A stretch of 42,637 nucleotides of DNA from Acidimicrobiales bacterium. GTDB lineage: Bacteria > Actinomycetota > Acidimicrobiia > Acidimicrobiales > MedAcidi-G1. Of the stretch, positions 6,685 through 16,222 are shown one piece after another. The notes under the pieces are model-generated. The model ran no database searches, was not told the origin of the DNA, and saw only the letters and a list, made by a program, of their open reading frames with translations. The position numbers and the translations under genes are program-made. The number at the start of each line of letters is the position of its first letter. The stretch's first letter is position 1. Where the stretch lies: positions 1 to 42,637 of the forward strand of contig JAKURV010000018.1 in the NCBI GenBank assembly GCA_022452035.1, in the 5' to 3' direction.

Positions 6685-7614
6685 ATGTGCGGCATTGCCG
6701 GCATCATCCATCGTGACGGCCCGTCTGACATCGGCGACGAGCTCACCGCGATGCTCAACTCCATGAAGCACCGGGGCCCCGACTCCACGGGCTACGCCAT
6801 TTACGGACCACCCGACGAAATGGTCGTCGTGCGGTTCATGCTGGCCGAGCCGAACGACTACACGGGATTCGGCATGGAGGAGAAGCTGGAGCGCAACCGG
6901 GCTGAGGTCGAGTCCAGGCTGGCCAAGATCGGCGCCGACCTGGCCACCATCCAGAACGAGACCGGCTACGCCTTCCGAGCCACCATCCGATACGGGGGCG
7001 ACCTCAAGCCGCTGGCCGATTACCTGGAAGATATCGACGGCTGCAAGGTGCTCTCGCTGGGTAACTCCCTAGAGATCATCAAGGACCTGGGCGACGCCAA
7101 CACGGTGCACGAGCAGTATGGGCTGGCGAACATGCCGGGCACGCACGGCATCGGGCACGTTCGCATGGCTACCGAGTCCGACGTTGATCTGGCCAGTGCC
7201 CACCCCTACTGGGCCTACCCGTTCGCCGACGTGGCGGTCGTGCACAATGGCCAGCTCACCAACTACCACGTGTGGCGGCGTCGTCTCGAGCGGATGGGTC
7301 ACCGGTTCCAGTCCGAGTGCGATTCCGAGATCATCGCCGTGTACCTGGCTCAGCACCTCGAGGACGGCCTGCCGCTCGAGACAGCCATGAAGCACAGCCT
7401 CGACGATTTCGACGGCGTATTTACATACCTGGTTGCCACCGGCAGCGAGCTGGGCATCGCTAAGGACGAGATGGCTGCCAAGCCGCTGGTGCTCATGGAG
7501 TCCGACAATCTGGTGGCGATGGCCTCCGAGGAGATTGCCATCCGGGCGCTCGTCGGAACCGAGGTGGAGACCAGGGATCCGTTCGAGCGGGAGGTGCTGA
7601 CGTGGCAGGTCTGA
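6685..7614 (+). CDS. mgsA: N-methylglutamate synthase subunit A (class II glutamine amidotransferase)
   Basis: A 309-residue class II (Ntn) glutamine amidotransferase domain. The protein begins MCGIAG, so Met removal exposes the catalytic Cys, and contains the family stretches HRGPDSTGYA (about 30-39), GHVRMATES (about 158-166) and VVHNGQLTNY (about 183-192). In methylotrophs MgsA provides the amidase half of N-methylglutamate synthase: it hydrolyses gamma-glutamylmethylamide so that methylamine passes to MgsC with 2-oxoglutarate. A separate amidotransferase, GXGXG and FMN-synthase set in three consecutive genes is the mgsABC signature, unlike the fused GltB. The last codons overlap mgsB by 13 nt, pointing to translational coupling. 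Confidence 0.9.
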   Translation: MCGIAGIIHRDGPSDIGDELTAMLNSMKHRGPDSTGYAIYGPPDEMVVVRFMLAEPNDYTGFGMEEKLERNRAEVESRLAKIGADLATIQNETGYAFRATIRYGGDLKPLADYLEDIDGCKVLSLGNSLEIIKDLGDANTVHEQYGLANMPGTHGIGHVRMATESDVDLASAHPYWAYPFADVAVVHNGQLTNYHVWRRRLERMGHRFQSECDSEIIAVYLAQHLEDGLPLETAMKHSLDDFDGVFTYLVATGSELGIAKDEMAAKPLVLMESDNLVAMASEEIAIRALVGTEVETRDPFEREVLTWQV

Positions 7615-8393
7615 ACACCAAGAGCGGCGTCGTCTACGACGCTCGCGGCCTCGTCGAACCAGATCCTGAGCCACCCCTGACGGCTGAGATCGATGGCGAC
7701 AGCGCCGTAATCGATGCCACCGACCTCACGACCCGCAAGATCAACCTGGAGTTGAAGCGCGTCGTCTACGACGAGGGCGTCAACAACGTCACCATCGTGA
7801 ACCCGGGCTCCAAGCACTCGCTTGGCGTGGGAATCCTCAAGCGGTGCAACATCACCTTCGAGGGCAGCCCCGGCTGGTACGCCTGTGGCCTGATCGACGG
7901 ACCGGAGGTCCAGATCAACGGCCGTGTCGGGTGGTCGCTAGCTGAGAACATGATGTCCGGCTCTGTCGTAGTCGAGGGCCCGGCCGGCTCCCTGACCGGT
8001 GCCGCGCTGCGCGGCGGCGACCTGGTGATCAAGGGAAATGTGGGTGCCCGAACCGGCATCGACCAGAAAGGCGGCACGATCATTGCCCTGGGGAGCGCTG
8101 GCATCAACACCGGCTTCATGATGCAGCGTGGTCGGCAGATTATCTGCGGGGACGTCAACGACGGCCTGGGCGACTCGATGTACGACGGCGTGATCTACGT
8201 GGGCGGCAAGATCGCTTCGCTGGGCGTGGATTGCGTGCCTGGCGAGATGAACGACGAGGACCAGGAGTTCATCAACCGCAAGTTCGAGATCTACGACCTT
8301 GGCTCCCCTCCGGAACTGCAGAAGTTCGAGTGCGGCAAGGTGCTCCACAACTACGACGCGCTGGAGCCTTCCGAGCGCAAGCTCGTGCTCTAG
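7602..8393 (+). CDS. mgsB: N-methylglutamate synthase subunit B (GXGXG domain)
   Basis: A 263-residue protein with the right-handed beta-helix GXGXG fold that ends glutamate synthase large subunits. Glycine-rich repeats run from about residue 85 to 215 (for example GRVGWSLAENMMSG, AALRGGDLVIKGNVGARTG, IALGSAGINTGFMM, GVIYVGGKIASLG). In the Mgs complex it is the structural subunit bridging the amidotransferase and the FMN barrel. It begins inside mgsA (13-nt overlap) and its stop overlaps the strong mgsC ribosome site, so all three are made together. The first ~50 residues have no obvious counterpart that I can name. Confidence 0.88.
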   Translation: MAGLNTKSGVVYDARGLVEPDPEPPLTAEIDGDSAVIDATDLTTRKINLELKRVVYDEGVNNVTIVNPGSKHSLGVGILKRCNITFEGSPGWYACGLIDGPEVQINGRVGWSLAENMMSGSVVVEGPAGSLTGAALRGGDLVIKGNVGARTGIDQKGGTIIALGSAGINTGFMMQRGRQIICGDVNDGLGDSMYDGVIYVGGKIASLGVDCVPGEMNDEDQEFINRKFEIYDLGSPPELQKFECGKVLHNYDALEPSERKLVL

Positions 8394-8405
8394 GAGGAGA
8401 CGACG

Positions 8406-9839
8406 ATGCCAGAAGCAAACGACATCAAAGGCGCGGATACCCCGCCGGTCGACACCAACTCCGCCACCGACGTCATCGGAAAGAGCAAGATCTTCACGCC
8501 GGAGGTCATTAACGACATCCACGTGAAGGCCGAGCTGGGCCGGTACCGGATGCGTGGGTTTTCGTTGTTCAAGAAGATCCCGCACTGGGACGAGCTGGTG
8601 TTCCTTCCGGGAACTTTGACCCGCTTCGTGATCGAGGGCTACCGGGAGAAGTGCGAGACCAAGACGGTTCTTGGTGCACGGTTCGCCAACAAGCCGCTCG
8701 AACTCGACATCCCCGTCTACATCACTGGCATGAGTTTCGGCGCCCTGTCGATCGAGGCGAAGATGGCCCTGGCCAAGGGCGCCTCGATGGCCGGAACCGC
8801 CACCTGCTCGGGTGAGGGCGGCATGATCCCACCGGAACGGGACCTGTCGACGAAGTGGTTCTACCAGGTCATCCAGAGCCGTTACGGCTTCAACCCGCAC
8901 CACCTCATGCTGGCCGACGCGGTGGAGTTCTTCATCGGGCAGGGTTGCAAGGTGGGCCTGGGTGGCCACCTCATGGGCCAGAAGGTCACTGAGCAGGTGG
9001 CCGAGATGCGCTCGCTACCCGCTGGCATCGACCAGAGGTCACCGGCCCGCCACCCGGACTGGATCGGCCCCGACGACCTGTCGCTAAAGATCCAGGAGAT
9101 ACGGGAGGCCACTAACTACCAGATCCCGATCCAACTGAAGTTGGGCTCGGCTCGGGTCTACGACGACGTCCGGATGGCCGCCAAGTGCGGTCCGGACACC
9201 ATCTACCTGGATGGAGCCGAGGGTGGAACCGGCGCCGGCCCGCACCTCGCTACCGAGGAGACGGGTATCCCGCTGATGGCAGCAATCCCCGAGGCCCGAC
9301 GGGCGCTTGAGGACGTCGGCCTGGCCGATGAGGTCGACCTCGTGGTGGCCGGCGGCATTCGCAACGGCGGTGACGTGGCCAAGTGCCTGGCGCTGGGCGC
9401 CAAGGCCGTGGCCCTGGGCACCGCCGCCCTGATGGCGCTGAACTGCAACAAGCACATTGAGGGTGTGACCGACTACGAGGGCACTATCGGCGTGCCGGCC
9501 GGCGAGTGCTACCACTGCCACACCGGCCGCTGCCCGGTGGGCGTTGCCACACAGGACGTGGAGTTGCGGGCGCGACTCGACGTCGACGAGGCGGCACTGC
9601 GGGTCTACAACTTCCTCCACACGCTGACCATGGAGGTCCAGTTGCTGGCTCGTGCCTGCGGCAAGACAAACATCCACAGCTTGGAGCCGGAGGACCTTGC
9701 GGCCCTGACCCACGAGGCGGCGGCCATGGCCAAGGTGCCACTAGCCGGTACTACCTACATCCCAGGTGTCAGCGAGGAGCGGGCGCTGGCGGAGATGAAG
9801 GATTTGATGGCCAAACAGGTCGCGAACCAGGGGAGCTGA
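8406..9839 (+). CDS. mgsC: N-methylglutamate synthase subunit C (FMN glutamate synthase domain)
   Basis: A 477-residue FMN-binding glutamate-synthase-type TIM barrel that would condense methylamine with 2-oxoglutarate and reduce the product to N-methylglutamate. Visible family marks are YITGMSFGALSIEAKMAL (substrate/FMN region), GEGGMIPPE, IQLKLGSARV, YLDGAEGGTGAGP, VAGGIRNGGDVAKCLALGA (FMN phosphate) and GECYHCHTGRCPVGVATQ with Cys368, Cys371 and Cys376, the ligands of the 3Fe-4S cluster. Start ATG 8406 is fixed by GGAGGAGA at 8393-8400. It is third in the operon gmaS-mgsA-mgsB-mgsC. Electrons presumably come from ferredoxin, as no GltD-like subunit is present. Confidence 0.92.
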   Translation: MPEANDIKGADTPPVDTNSATDVIGKSKIFTPEVINDIHVKAELGRYRMRGFSLFKKIPHWDELVFLPGTLTRFVIEGYREKCETKTVLGARFANKPLELDIPVYITGMSFGALSIEAKMALAKGASMAGTATCSGEGGMIPPERDLSTKWFYQVIQSRYGFNPHHLMLADAVEFFIGQGCKVGLGGHLMGQKVTEQVAEMRSLPAGIDQRSPARHPDWIGPDDLSLKIQEIREATNYQIPIQLKLGSARVYDDVRMAAKCGPDTIYLDGAEGGTGAGPHLATEETGIPLMAAIPEARRALEDVGLADEVDLVVAGGIRNGGDVAKCLALGAKAVALGTAALMALNCNKHIEGVTDYEGTIGVPAGECYHCHTGRCPVGVATQDVELRARLDVDEAALRVYNFLHTLTMEVQLLARACGKTNIHSLEPEDLAALTHEAAAMAKVPLAGTTYIPGVSEERALAEMKDLMAKQVANQGS

Positions 9840-9844
9840 AGGAC

Positions 9845-10267
9845 ATGAGTGACAAGCGCAGCGTCGCCATCGACGCCGAACAGCTGGCCGGCAAGCGGTT
9901 CGAGTACCAGGAAGACATTTCTCTCGTCGAGGACCTCGACCTGATGGAGTTGACTCCCGGCAAGGACCTCAACTGGCTGGAGGACATCCACCTCCTAGAG
10001 GAGGACAACACCCCCGCCGTGTTCGATCGCAACTCCAACTCGTTCCTCAAGATCTACTTCAACATCCCGGAGGGCCGCGAGGACGAGATCGCCCGCAAGG
10101 TGCTGATGAAGCACCTCATCTCGGGCAACTCCTACGGCATCCAGCTAAAGGAGAAGCACTGCAAGTTTCACCAAGTCGAGCTTGGCCCATGGGTGGCCGA
10201 CTCCAAGTCGGTCGGCGACAATTACCAGCCCCCAGTGCTCGAGGGCTGGGAAGCCCCTGCCCACTAA
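9845..10267 (+). CDS. 140-aa acidic protein of unknown family, downstream of mgsC
   Basis: A 140-residue soluble protein I cannot assign. The N-terminal half is strongly acidic with an internally repetitive pattern (SLVEDLDLMEL, then NWLEDIHLLEEDN, about residues 25-58). The C-terminal half looks globular (FLKIYFNIPEGREDEIARKV; GNSYGIQLKEKHCKFHQVE) and ends Pro-rich. There is no signal peptide or transmembrane segment. It starts 5 nt after the mgsC stop with AAGGA at 9839-9843, so it is part of the same operon, ahead of a SoxB-like FAD enzyme. It may be an accessory subunit of N-methylglutamate synthase or of the FAD dehydrogenase; both are inference from position only. Confidence 0.8.
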   Translation: MSDKRSVAIDAEQLAGKRFEYQEDISLVEDLDLMELTPGKDLNWLEDIHLLEEDNTPAVFDRNSNSFLKIYFNIPEGREDEIARKVLMKHLISGNSYGIQLKEKHCKFHQVELGPWVADSKSVGDNYQPPVLEGWEAPAH

Positions 10268-10299
10268 CCCAAGCCCTGAGAGAGTCTCCGGTCCGGGCC

Positions 10300-10367
10300 T
10301 GTCGCCACGTTGTCGGTGGGCCCGGTCGTGTTCTCGACCGAACAAACGTCAACCGGCCTGCGGGCCG
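10300..10367 (+). promoter_or_regulatory. Intergenic stem-loops before the SoxB-like gene
   Basis: The 120-bp gap upstream of the FAD oxidoreductase holds two short perfect hairpins: CGGTCG/CGACCG (10323-10328 with 10335-10340) and CGGCC/GGCCG (10354-10358 with 10363-10367). They may be a processing or attenuation site that sets the level of the last gene relative to gmaS-mgsABC. There is no U-tract. Confidence 0.3.
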
Positions 10368-10387
10368 CCGAATAACAGGAGTGCCCC

Positions 10388-11740
10388 ATGAGCACGTCCG
10401 ACACGCTTCCTAAGTCGATCCGGTATTGCATCATCGGTGCCGGCATCCACGGCCTGTCCACCGCCTGGCACCTGGCCCGCGAGCTCAAGGCCCGCGGCAC
10501 TGGTGACGGCAGCGACATCGTCGTCATCGAGAAGTCTGAAGCGGGTGCCGGCCCCTCGGGCATCGCCTGCGGCGTGGTTCGCAACAACTATTTCCAGCCC
10601 GCCATGCGGGAGCTGATGGCCCACTCAGTTGAGGTCTGGGAGGCCAACGCCGAGGCGTTTGAATACCACCCGGTCGGCTACCTGCAGATTTCCTACGACG
10701 AGATGCGCGACGACGTGGTCACTATCCACGAGCAGCAACAGGCCATTGGGTACGAGTCGGTGTTTATCGACGGGGAGGCCGAAACCCACGCTTACATGAA
10801 GGGCATCTTCGACGACTGGCGGGCCACCGGCGTCACCAGCGTGTTACATGAGAAGAAGGGTGGCTACGCCCACAACATGGCCACCGTCAACGGCCTCTTG
10901 GCCAAGGTGGAGGCCGAGGGCGTAAGCGTGGTTGCCGGAACTTTGGTCACCGAGTTGGTGGTTGACGGCGGTGCCGTCACCCACGTGGTTACCCGCCAGG
11001 GAACCGAGTCGGCGACGATCGCCGTCGACCATGTCGTGGCGGCCGCCGGCCCGTGGGTCCCCAAGTTGTGGGAGATGCTGGACCTCCCCGACACCACCGA
11101 CATCGTGGTGGGCGACCGGACGTTCACTGAGCCGACGTGGAAGTTCTGGGCCCTCCAGGAGGGCACGCTGGGTGTCGACCCCGGTTACCTGATGAACAAC
11201 GACGGCGACATGCCGCCGGTAGTTCACGTGGACGCTGATGCCACGCTGTGCGACGAGGACGGCAACGTGCTGGTCGAGGGCAAGTGGGGCATCTACTACA
11301 AGCCGGACTTCAACTTCGGCGGCGTGCAGGGTGGCTACATGCCCTACCGGGTCGAGAAGCCCTGGCGCGAGGTCGCCATCGACCCCTACGGCCCGGCCAG
11401 TCCTGACTTCATCGTGGGCGAGGACTTCCGGGCTGTCTGGGCCGCAGCGTTGTCCCACTGCCAGGAACGGTTCGAGGGCAAGGCCAGCCTGATGAGTCAT
11501 GCCCCGTCAGGCGGTATCGGTGCTTTCACGCCGGACAGCTTTCCCGTGTTCGACACCTTCTGTGACAACGTCTACGTGATCGCCGACTCGAACCATGGGT
11601 TCAAGATGGTGGGTGTGGGTGCCTTGGTGGCCCGGGAACTCTGTGGCGACACGCAGGGTCTACTAGAGCCATTCCGCTACAGCAGGTACGCCCTAGGCAA
11701 ACTCCACCCGGAGAGCAACTCGCCCTATCCCTGGAGTTAG
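10388..11740 (+). CDS. FAD-dependent oxidoreductase, sarcosine oxidase beta (SoxB)-like; candidate N-methylglutamate dehydrogenase
   Basis: A 450-residue DAO-family flavoprotein with the N-terminal FAD motif CIIGAGIHGLSTAWHLA (about residues 14-30), the SoxB-like stretch VVRNNYFQPAMRELMAHSV (about 62-80) and a C-terminal flavin segment (VIADSNHGFKMVGVGALVARE). Heterotetrameric sarcosine oxidase and N-methylglutamate dehydrogenase (MgdABCD) use such a beta subunit beside alpha, gamma and delta chains, but none of those is nearby. As last gene behind gmaS-mgsABC it is the obvious candidate to oxidise N-methylglutamate to glutamate and a C1 unit, perhaps as a single-chain enzyme or with the 140-aa protein. 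AGGAGTG at 10377-10383 fixes the ATG. Family is sure, substrate is inference. Confidence 0.8.
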   Translation: MSTSDTLPKSIRYCIIGAGIHGLSTAWHLARELKARGTGDGSDIVVIEKSEAGAGPSGIACGVVRNNYFQPAMRELMAHSVEVWEANAEAFEYHPVGYLQISYDEMRDDVVTIHEQQQAIGYESVFIDGEAETHAYMKGIFDDWRATGVTSVLHEKKGGYAHNMATVNGLLAKVEAEGVSVVAGTLVTELVVDGGAVTHVVTRQGTESATIAVDHVVAAAGPWVPKLWEMLDLPDTTDIVVGDRTFTEPTWKFWALQEGTLGVDPGYLMNNDGDMPPVVHVDADATLCDEDGNVLVEGKWGIYYKPDFNFGGVQGGYMPYRVEKPWREVAIDPYGPASPDFIVGEDFRAVWAAALSHCQERFEGKASLMSHAPSGGIGAFTPDSFPVFDTFCDNVYVIADSNHGFKMVGVGALVARELCGDTQGLLEPFRYSRYALGKLHPESNSPYPWS

Positions 11741-11774
11741 GTCATAGCGGACCTCCGGGGCCGCCCAAGTGTCG

Positions 11775-11806
11775 ACCGGCGGTCGGGCTTGTGCCCGGCC
11801 ACCGTC
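11775..11806. terminator. Hairpin between convergent SoxB-like gene and tmm
   Basis: GGTCGGGC (11781-11788) and GCCCGGCC (11793-11800) pair with a TTGT loop and one G-T pair; GC-rich flanks extend the stem. It sits in the 85-bp gap between two convergent genes and is the likely end point for one or both transcripts. No U-tract is present. Confidence 0.5.
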
Positions 11807-11825
11807 GCGTCCGGGGCCCGTACGT

Positions 11826-13184
11826 TCAGCCGCCGCCCTCCGGGGCCTCGTCCAGGAGGTAGGTCGCCATGGAGTCGTCCATCGCCTCCATCCACGGAGT
11901 GTGGTGGATCGGTGCCTCCGTGCCGGTCAGCGTTGACGGAAAGCCGAGGTTGCGGTAGCCCATGATGTCGGCGTTCTTGTGGCCCTTCCACTCCTTGAAC
12001 ATCCGGTTCACCTCGCCGATGTTGAAGTCGGGGTAGTCGGTGGCATCGACCAGTTCCTGCGTGTAGTCGCCCTGGAAGTCGATCTCTTCGTAGGCGGTCT
12101 CCAGGGCCTCCTCGCGCTCGAGCCACCTGGAGCTGTCGGCCGCCATCTCGGCAGCTGACGGCAACTCGATGCGTCCCAGCATCACATCTCGGGCCCACCA
12201 GGCCTGAGCGTCGAACATATTGAACGTGTAGTACTGGTCCTGCATCCCTAGGTAGAAGAGTTTTGGGTTCCGCTCCCAGGCCACTCCCTTGTAGAGCCCG
12301 GGCGTCCAAAGGCGGTTCTTCGTCTCAAGGCGAAGGTCGTCGGGCATGAACGGGAAGTGATGCAAGTAGCCGGTACACAGGATGATGGCCTGCACATCTC
12401 GGGTCTGGCCGTCGACGAAGTGGGCGGTGTTGCCGTCCACGTGGGTCAGGATCGGAAACTCTTCCCAGTTGTCCGGCCAGTCGAAGCCCATCGTGCCGGC
12501 GCGTGATGTGCAGTAGATGTTTCTAGCGCCGTACTTGTGGCACTGGGACCCGATGTCCTCGGCTGAATAACTGGCTCCCATGATGAGGATGTCCTTGCCG
12601 GCGAACTCCACGGCATCTCGGAAGTCGTGGGCGTGCAGGATCCGCCCCAGGAACTTCTCGAATCCCGGGTAGTGGGGCACGTTGGGTACCGAGAAATGTC
12701 CAGTGGCCACGACGACGTAATCAAACTCCTCGGAGCTGACGGTGCCGACCTTTAGGTCATGGGCGGTCACCGTGAACTGGCCGGTCGCGTCGTCGTAGGA
12801 CACGTCGCGAACCGGGGTCCGGAACCGGATCTGGTCGCGGACCTTGCTCTTCTCGACGCGCCCCTTGATGTAGTCCCAGAGGACTTCCCGCGGCGGATAG
12901 GAGGCGATGGGCTTCCCGAAGTGCTCCTCGAAGCCATAGTCGGCGAACTCCAGGCACTCCTTCGGACCGTTAGACCACAGGTACCTGTACATCGAGCCGT
13001 GGACGGGCTCGCCGTACTCGTCGACCCCGGTGCGCCACGTGTAGTTCCACAGGCCGCCCCAGTCTTCCTGCTTCTCGTAGCACACCAGATCGGGGATCTC
13101 GGTCCCGTCGGCCGCCGCCGAGGCAAAGGCCCGCAACTGAGCCAGGCCGCTCGGGCCCGCGCCGAGGATGGCCACTCTGGTCAT
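11826..13184 (-). CDS. tmm: Trimethylamine monooxygenase (Tmm)
   Basis: A bacterial flavin-containing monooxygenase oxidising trimethylamine to TMAO with NADPH and oxygen. The 452-residue length is that of known Tmm proteins. It has the FAD motif ILGAGPSGL (6-14), the [12 protein letters not shown] stretch (37-48), the FMO signature region [13 protein letters not shown] (158-170) and the NADPH motif [11 protein letters not shown] (202-212). Start ATG 13184 is fixed by a strong ribosome site, GGGAGGA, at 13191-13197. It is the last gene of tmoW-tmoV-tmm, 22 nt behind tmoV, so TMAO import and TMAO formation are co-expressed. Its product feeds Tdm. Other class B monooxygenases are possible, but length, motifs and neighbours agree on Tmm. 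Confidence 0.93.
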   Translation of the reverse strand: MTRVAILGAGPSGLAQLRAFASAAADGTEIPDLVCYEKQEDWGGLWNYTWRTGVDEYGEPVHGSMYRYLWSNGPKECLEFADYGFEEHFGKPIASYPPREVLWDYIKGRVEKSKVRDQIRFRTPVRDVSYDDATGQFTVTAHDLKVGTVSSEEFDYVVVATGHFSVPNVPHYPGFEKFLGRILHAHDFRDAVEFAGKDILIMGASYSAEDIGSQCHKYGARNIYCTSRAGTMGFDWPDNWEEFPILTHVDGNTAHFVDGQTRDVQAIILCTGYLHHFPFMPDDLRLETKNRLWTPGLYKGVAWERNPKLFYLGMQDQYYTFNMFDAQAWWARDVMLGRIELPSAAEMAADSSRWLEREEALETAYEEIDFQGDYTQELVDATDYPDFNIGEVNRMFKEWKGHKNADIMGYRNLGFPSTLTGTEAPIHHTPWMEAMDDSMATYLLDEAPEGGG

Positions 13185-13206
13185 GTCGTTTCCTCCCGGG
13201 GTTAGG

Positions 13207-16200
13207 TCAGGAGATGAGGCCGAGTTGACGCTTGCGCTTGTCGGCCCATTCTGAGATCAGCACATCAGATGCCATGCCTATACAGGCCACGGCAATGCCG
13301 GCGACGATGGCCCGGCCACTGTCGATGTTGGGCTGCGCCTCGATGAGTTCCCGGGCCAGCCCCGTGGTCTTGATGAGTCCGGCGATCATGACCATGAAGA
13401 GGCCAAACATGATTGTCTGGTTGACGCCGAGCATGATTTCCGGCACGGCCATCGGCAATTTCACCTTCCAGAGGGTCTGCCGTCGGGTACAGCCGGCCAT
13501 TGTGGACGCCTCGACCAGTGGCGCCGGCACGTTCTGGATGCCGAAGATCGTGTACCGGATGGCCGGTACGGATGCGGAGAGGACCACGGCAACGATGATC
13601 GCCGTTTCGGAGACGTCGAAGAACATGATGGCCGGAAATAGGTAGACGAACGACGGGAAGGTCTGGAAGAAGTCGAGGAACACTTGCACTGCCGTGTTGC
13701 GTCGCGCGGTAGTTGCCGCCCAGATCCCGAACGGAACGCCGAAGACGATTGCCAGCAACACGGCAAAGGTCAGCTGGTAGAAGTTCCACATGGCCTGCCA
13801 CCAGAACCCGGCGAGGGAGATGAAGGCGACCATGCCCGCGGCCATCAGGGCGGGTCGGCGACCGTTGATGAAGTATCCGACCACACCGAAGAGCAGGACG
13901 AGGCCCACCCACGGAACGGTGAGGTAGGCGTCGCGCATGGGCAGCAGGACCCAGGACTCGAGATAATCCCGGAAGGTGATGGTGATGTCGCGGAGGTTGA
14001 CGGTGAAGGATTCGTCGATGGTTCGGAGGGTCACCCAGCCAAGCGCCACGATCGCCGTCATGACTGCCGTCCAGGTGAAACGCAGCGACTGTTGGGCCTG
14101 CGCGGTGGCCGCGAGGTCCGAGTTGTCCTCCTCGGAGGCCTGGGTCAGCAGCCTGGTTCGTACCGAAGAGCCGTACGCTAAGGCGGCGACGCCGGCCACC
14201 ACGAAGACGTAGATCCACGGCTTTGTGGAGAGGTGCAGGAAGTCGAAGAGATCGACGGACCATCCCACCAGGGTCACGGCGGTCGCAGCGAAGAGCCAGC
14301 GGTAGCGCCGGGTGTCCCAGGCTCTCCACCCGGCGACTGCGATGGCGGCCAGGAAGAGCACCAGCCACCGACCACCGGACAGGTGCCACCACGCCACATC
14401 GCTCTTGCCATTATCCACGAGGAATTCCCAAACGCCCTCATGGCCCCGCATCCACGAGTTGGGAACACGGAAGGCGGCATCCCAGGCTTGGGCCAGAAGG
14501 AGACCGCCCACCACCACGGCCCCCGTGGCCAGGAGGTAAGGGTGGCGTTTCCAGAAAGGCGCGCCCTCTGCGTGGCGGGTCGGTTGGAGCCGACCCAGCG
14601 CCTGGCTGAGGCGATCCAGGGTGATGGCCATGACGACGATGGCGATCCCGATCTCCGTTCCGGCGCCGATGTGGAGTCCCGTAAGACGGAACAGGAGGTC
14701 CTGCCCCAGGCCGGCAGTGCCGACGAAGGACGCAATGACCACCATGGCCAGGCACTCCATCACCACCTGGTTGATGCCAACCAGGAGGGAGTGGCGGGCG
14801 GCGGGCAACTCAACCTTCCACAGCATCTGCCGTCGTGTACAGCCGCCCATGATCCCCGCCTCGATGACCTCACTCGAGATCCCCTGGATGCCGAGGATCG
14901 TCACCCGGGCCATTGGCGGGATGGCGTAGGCGATCGTGGCGATGACACCCGCCTTGTGCGAGAGGCCGATGAACACGCCGATCGGGATGAGGAAGGTGAA
15001 GTGCGGGAAGGCCTGGGTCAGGTTCATGATCGGGATCAGGAACTGTTCGACCCGACGTCGCTTGGCAGCCACCAGACCGATGAGGCCTCCGAGCAGGGCG
15101 GCGATCGGAACGGCCACCAGGACCGCGGACAGCGTGATCATCGTCTTGTCCCAGCGCGTCTCCGCTCCGGCCTGTTCCGCAGGTTCACCAACGAAGGCGG
15201 CGTAGAGAATGAATCCGACCGACAGGAGGGTGAGGCGCCAGCCACCCAGCTTCCAACCGACGACACCGAAGAGGCCGGCAATCACGATCCACGGCAGTGC
15301 GGGAATATGCCATGGCTCGTAGAGGCTCACCACGGCCATCCAGCCCAACAGCAGGGTCGTTACGGCTAGGGGGGTGCTCCGGCGTTGCCAGGCCAGCCAG
15401 CCTGCGCCACCGACTAGGAGGACGAAGATGAACAGCCACGGCATGTCGGGTAGGTGCCACGGCCCGTAGCCGCTGATGAGGAGCCCTTCGGTGACGTCCA
15501 GGGGGAACTCCAGCCATCGTGCGACCTGGCGGAAGAAGGCCTTGACGTTGAAGGACTCCTCGTTGGTCTGCAGGGCCAACCATCCGATGGTGGCGACGGT
15601 TGCGGTCGCCGCCGTCCATCCGAACGTCCGATTCTGCAGAGTCCGGGCCGCCGAGGCGATGCCGAGCACCAAGAAGACGTAGACCCACGGCGTTGTGGGA
15701 ACGTGCAGGAAGTCCAACAGGTCGAACGACCAGCCCATCCATGCCACGGCCACGGTGGCCATCAGCCAACGGTTGCTACGGGTACGCCAGGCCATCCAGC
15801 CGGCCGCTCCGAGGCAGGCCAGTAGGACCAACAGCCACGGCCCCTTGGAGAGGTGCCACGCCACGGTGAACTGGAAGAACTCTTCGTAGCGGAGATGGTC
15901 GAACCAGGTGTTCACCCACCCCGTGGCCTTGTAACTGACGCTGGCGAAGCCGTCCCGGCCCGCAAAGTTGAACCAGTCGACGGTCCAGGTCCGCGGAACC
16001 CGGTACAGCCACTCAAGCGCCGCGGACTCCCCTTCGTACTTGCCAGTTCGAGTGATGTGGTGTGACCCGAGCCGCCACCAGGCGAACCACAGAATCAGGA
16101 ACGGGCCGAAGGCAATCGCCGACTTCTGGCGACTGGAGAGTTGTTTCGCTGGTCCGTCGGCCGAAGCAGCGTCAGAGGTGTCGAGGGGCTCGGCCGTGGT

Positions 16201-16212
16201 CTGATCCGTCAT
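13207..16212 (-). CDS. tmoV: TMAO ABC transporter permease TmoV, duplicated fused form
   Basis: A 1001-residue membrane protein with two ProW-type ABC permease domains in one chain. Each has an EAA loop: [20 protein letters not shown] (451-470) and [20 protein letters not shown] (901-920). Each permease domain is preceded by a hydrophobic/aromatic extension, and these also match: [20 protein letters not shown] (160-179) with [20 protein letters not shown] (650-669). The whole protein is thus a tandem duplication of a ~450-residue unit, so one polypeptide supplies both halves of the channel. In Ruegeria pomeroyi the TMAO importer is TmoXWV. The gene lies between tmoW (10-nt gap) and tmm (22-nt gap). 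A glycine-betaine/choline specificity is the main alternative; the tmm, tdm neighbours favour TMAO. Confidence 0.85.
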   Translation of the reverse strand: MTDQTTAEPLDTSDAASADGPAKQLSSRQKSAIAFGPFLILWFAWWRLGSHHITRTGKYEGESAALEWLYRVPRTWTVDWFNFAGRDGFASVSYKATGWVNTWFDHLRYEEFFQFTVAWHLSKGPWLLVLLACLGAAGWMAWRTRSNRWLMATVAVAWMGWSFDLLDFLHVPTTPWVYVFLVLGIASAARTLQNRTFGWTAATATVATIGWLALQTNEESFNVKAFFRQVARWLEFPLDVTEGLLISGYGPWHLPDMPWLFIFVLLVGGAGWLAWQRRSTPLAVTTLLLGWMAVVSLYEPWHIPALPWIVIAGLFGVVGWKLGGWRLTLLSVGFILYAAFVGEPAEQAGAETRWDKTMITLSAVLVAVPIAALLGGLIGLVAAKRRRVEQFLIPIMNLTQAFPHFTFLIPIGVFIGLSHKAGVIATIAYAIPPMARVTILGIQGISSEVIEAGIMGGCTRRQMLWKVELPAARHSLLVGINQVVMECLAMVVIASFVGTAGLGQDLLFRLTGLHIGAGTEIGIAIVVMAITLDRLSQALGRLQPTRHAEGAPFWKRHPYLLATGAVVVGGLLLAQAWDAAFRVPNSWMRGHEGVWEFLVDNGKSDVAWWHLSGGRWLVLFLAAIAVAGWRAWDTRRYRWLFAATAVTLVGWSVDLFDFLHLSTKPWIYVFVVAGVAALAYGSSVRTRLLTQASEEDNSDLAATAQAQQSLRFTWTAVMTAIVALGWVTLRTIDESFTVNLRDITITFRDYLESWVLLPMRDAYLTVPWVGLVLLFGVVGYFINGRRPALMAAGMVAFISLAGFWWQAMWNFYQLTFAVLLAIVFGVPFGIWAATTARRNTAVQVFLDFFQTFPSFVYLFPAIMFFDVSETAIIVAVVLSASVPAIRYTIFGIQNVPAPLVEASTMAGCTRRQTLWKVKLPMAVPEIMLGVNQTIMFGLFMVMIAGLIKTTGLARELIEAQPNIDSGRAIVAGIAVACIGMASDVLISEWADKRKRQLGLIS

Positions 16213-16222
16213 GGCCTGGTGA

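Noticed and set aside
7938-8969. 343-codon minus-strand ORF across mgsB/mgsC
   Set aside because: Antisense of two genes with clear family motifs; its His/Leu/Val-rich product is a mirror of GC-rich codons.
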